Part shown: piece by piece, positions 5,722 through 6,401 of the stretch
Layout: each line of letters starts with the position of its first letter
How positions within the stretch are numbered: position 1 is the first letter of the stretch
DNA from: Acidobacteriota bacterium
Lineage (GTDB): Bacteria > Acidobacteriota > Thermoanaerobaculia > Multivoradales > JAHEKO01
Direction of reading: 5' to 3'
NCBI GenBank assembly: GCA_029863825.1
Contig: JAOTUP010000123.1
Span: 1-6,401 of the forward strand
DNA: 6,401 nt
Notes under the pieces: generated by a model
Seen by the model: the letters and a program-made list of their open reading frames with translations, nothing else
The model's database searches: none
What the model was told of the DNA's origin: nothing
Translations under genes and position numbers: made by a program

Positions 5722-6231
5722 ATGTCGAGAATCGCCGCAGGCATCGTCGCCGAGTTCCAGTTTGAATCCGCCAACACTCGCACGATGCTCGAGCGCGTAC
5801 CCGAAGACAAGTTCGACTGGAAGCCGCACGAAAAGTCGATGACGATCGGACGACTGGCGACGCACCTCGCAGAGCTGCCGCAATGGTGTGGAACGATCCT
5901 CGACCAGGAGGAGCTGGATCTGGCCGGCAGCGACTACAAGCCGGTCACGGCGTCGTCGGTGGCAGAGCTTCTCGAGCTTTTCGACGCCAACGCCGAAGCC
6001 TTTCTCCAGAGCGTCGGCGAGAGAAACGACGACGAAATGCTTGCCGGGTGGACGCTCCGCGTCGGAGATAACATACTCGGCACCCAGCCGAAGGTCTCCG
6101 CACTGCGAGCTTTCATTCTCAGCCACGCCGTGCACCATCGTGGACAGCTTTCGGTCTTCTTGCGACTGCTGGATGTGCCGCTGCCCCAGGTCTACGGCCC
6201 GACCGCAGACGATCTCGGCGCCTTCGGCTAG
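5722..6231 (+). CDS. DinB/YfiT-family putative metal-dependent protein
   Basis: The 169-residue soluble protein has the expected length and shape of the DinB four-helix-bundle family. His48 lies in GRLATHLAELPQW (43-55). His135 and His139 lie in SHAVHHRGQLSVFLRLL (134-150). Their positions match the H...HxxxH metal triad of the family, and the tail VPLPQVYGPTADD (152-164) is the usual closing segment. Family members include metal-dependent thiol transferases and hydrolases using bacillithiol or similar thiols, but most are uncharacterised, so the substrate is unknown. The ATG is well supported by a perfect AGGAGG (5709-5714) with a seven-base spacer. The gene stands alone, 224 bases after the transporter, and converges with the RND gene. 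Confidence 0.93.
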   Translation: MSRIAAGIVAEFQFESANTRTMLERVPEDKFDWKPHEKSMTIGRLATHLAELPQWCGTILDQEELDLAGSDYKPVTASSVAELLELFDANAEAFLQSVGERNDDEMLAGWTLRVGDNILGTQPKVSALRAFILSHAVHHRGQLSVFLRLLDVPLPQVYGPTADDLGAFG

Positions 6232-6273
6232 GCCAGCTTTTGCCGGCGTAGCCTGCGCCTGACCCGGCCGTTT

Positions 6274-6401
6274 CTAGTACTCGAAGCTCGTGTAGCTCAC
6301 CTTGAAGAAGAGCGAGTACAGAATCGGCACCACGCCCAGCGTAAGCGCCGTGGCGAAGACCAGCCCGAACATGATCGCCACTGCCATCGGCTGGTACATC
6401 A
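6274..6401 (-). CDS. RND efflux permease, C-terminal end (5' part beyond the right edge)
   Basis: Reading leftwards from the window edge, the frame encodes 42 residues ending at TAG (6274-6276). It contains MYQPMAVAIMFGLVFAT, then LTLGVVPILYSLFFKV, then a short polar tail ending FEY. This is the last transmembrane helix and C-terminus typical of AcrB/HAE1/CusA-type inner-membrane proton-driven efflux permeases of about 1,000 or more residues. Too little is visible to decide between multidrug, heavy-metal or lipid-related subfamilies. The gene converges with the DinB gene across a 42-base gap that has no clear terminator. Confidence 0.88.
   Translation of the reverse strand, partial: MYQPMAVAIMFGLVFATALTLGVVPILYSLFFKVSYTSFEY

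Noticed and set aside
6242..6268. GCCGG/CCGGC inverted repeat between the convergent DinB and RND genes as a shared terminator
   Set aside because: The stem is only five base pairs with a 17-base loop. A T-tract is absent on the minus strand and weak on the plus strand.

Overview
The window is GC-rich chromosomal DNA from a bacterium, probably Gram-negative. It holds a sigma-54-type promoter signature, an RND efflux permease end and a choice-of-anchor-D (ASH-type) secreted protein. Together these would suit an Acidobacteriota- or Myxococcota-like genome, but that placement is an inference and is weak. There are no transposases, integrases, CRISPR repeats or phage genes. The region looks like ordinary core and housekeeping DNA made of short, independent transcription units.

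Layout. (1) 1-543, minus strand: 5' part of a secreted ASH-domain protein running off the left edge. A good -24/-12 sigma-54-like promoter lies about 110 bp upstream of its start. (2) 544-1005: a 462-bp intergenic stretch with no convincing gene. It carries that promoter and, at its right end, a strong hairpin that probably terminates the tRNA operon. (3) 1006-1389, minus strand: four tRNA genes, transcribed in the order Pro(UGG), Arg(UCU), His(GUG), Arg(CCG). All have genomically encoded CCA. They are driven by a clear TTGACA-17-TACACT promoter at 1402-1430. (4) 1461-2894, plus strand: a stand-alone PLP enzyme resembling the NifS-like half of eukaryotic molybdenum cofactor sulfurase. (5) 3164-5497, plus strand: an SLC13/DASS-type membrane transporter. 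Four RCK_C (TrkA-C) domains, formed by an internal tandem duplication, are inserted between its two membrane halves. (6) 5722-6231, plus strand: a small DinB/YfiT-type putative metalloprotein. (7) 6274-6401, minus strand: the last 42 residues of an RND efflux permease, convergent with the DinB gene.

The protein genes show no obvious shared pathway. Gaps of 71 bp (before the sulfurase-like gene, opposite the tRNA promoter), 269 bp and 224 bp, together with the opposite orientations, argue against one operon. I found no new multi-gene system. The most notable points are the A-B-A'-B' duplication of regulatory domains in the transporter, the loss of its second SNT-like signature, the sigma-54 promoter on the ASH gene, and -10-like hexamers placed so close to two start codons that leaderless transcripts are plausible.
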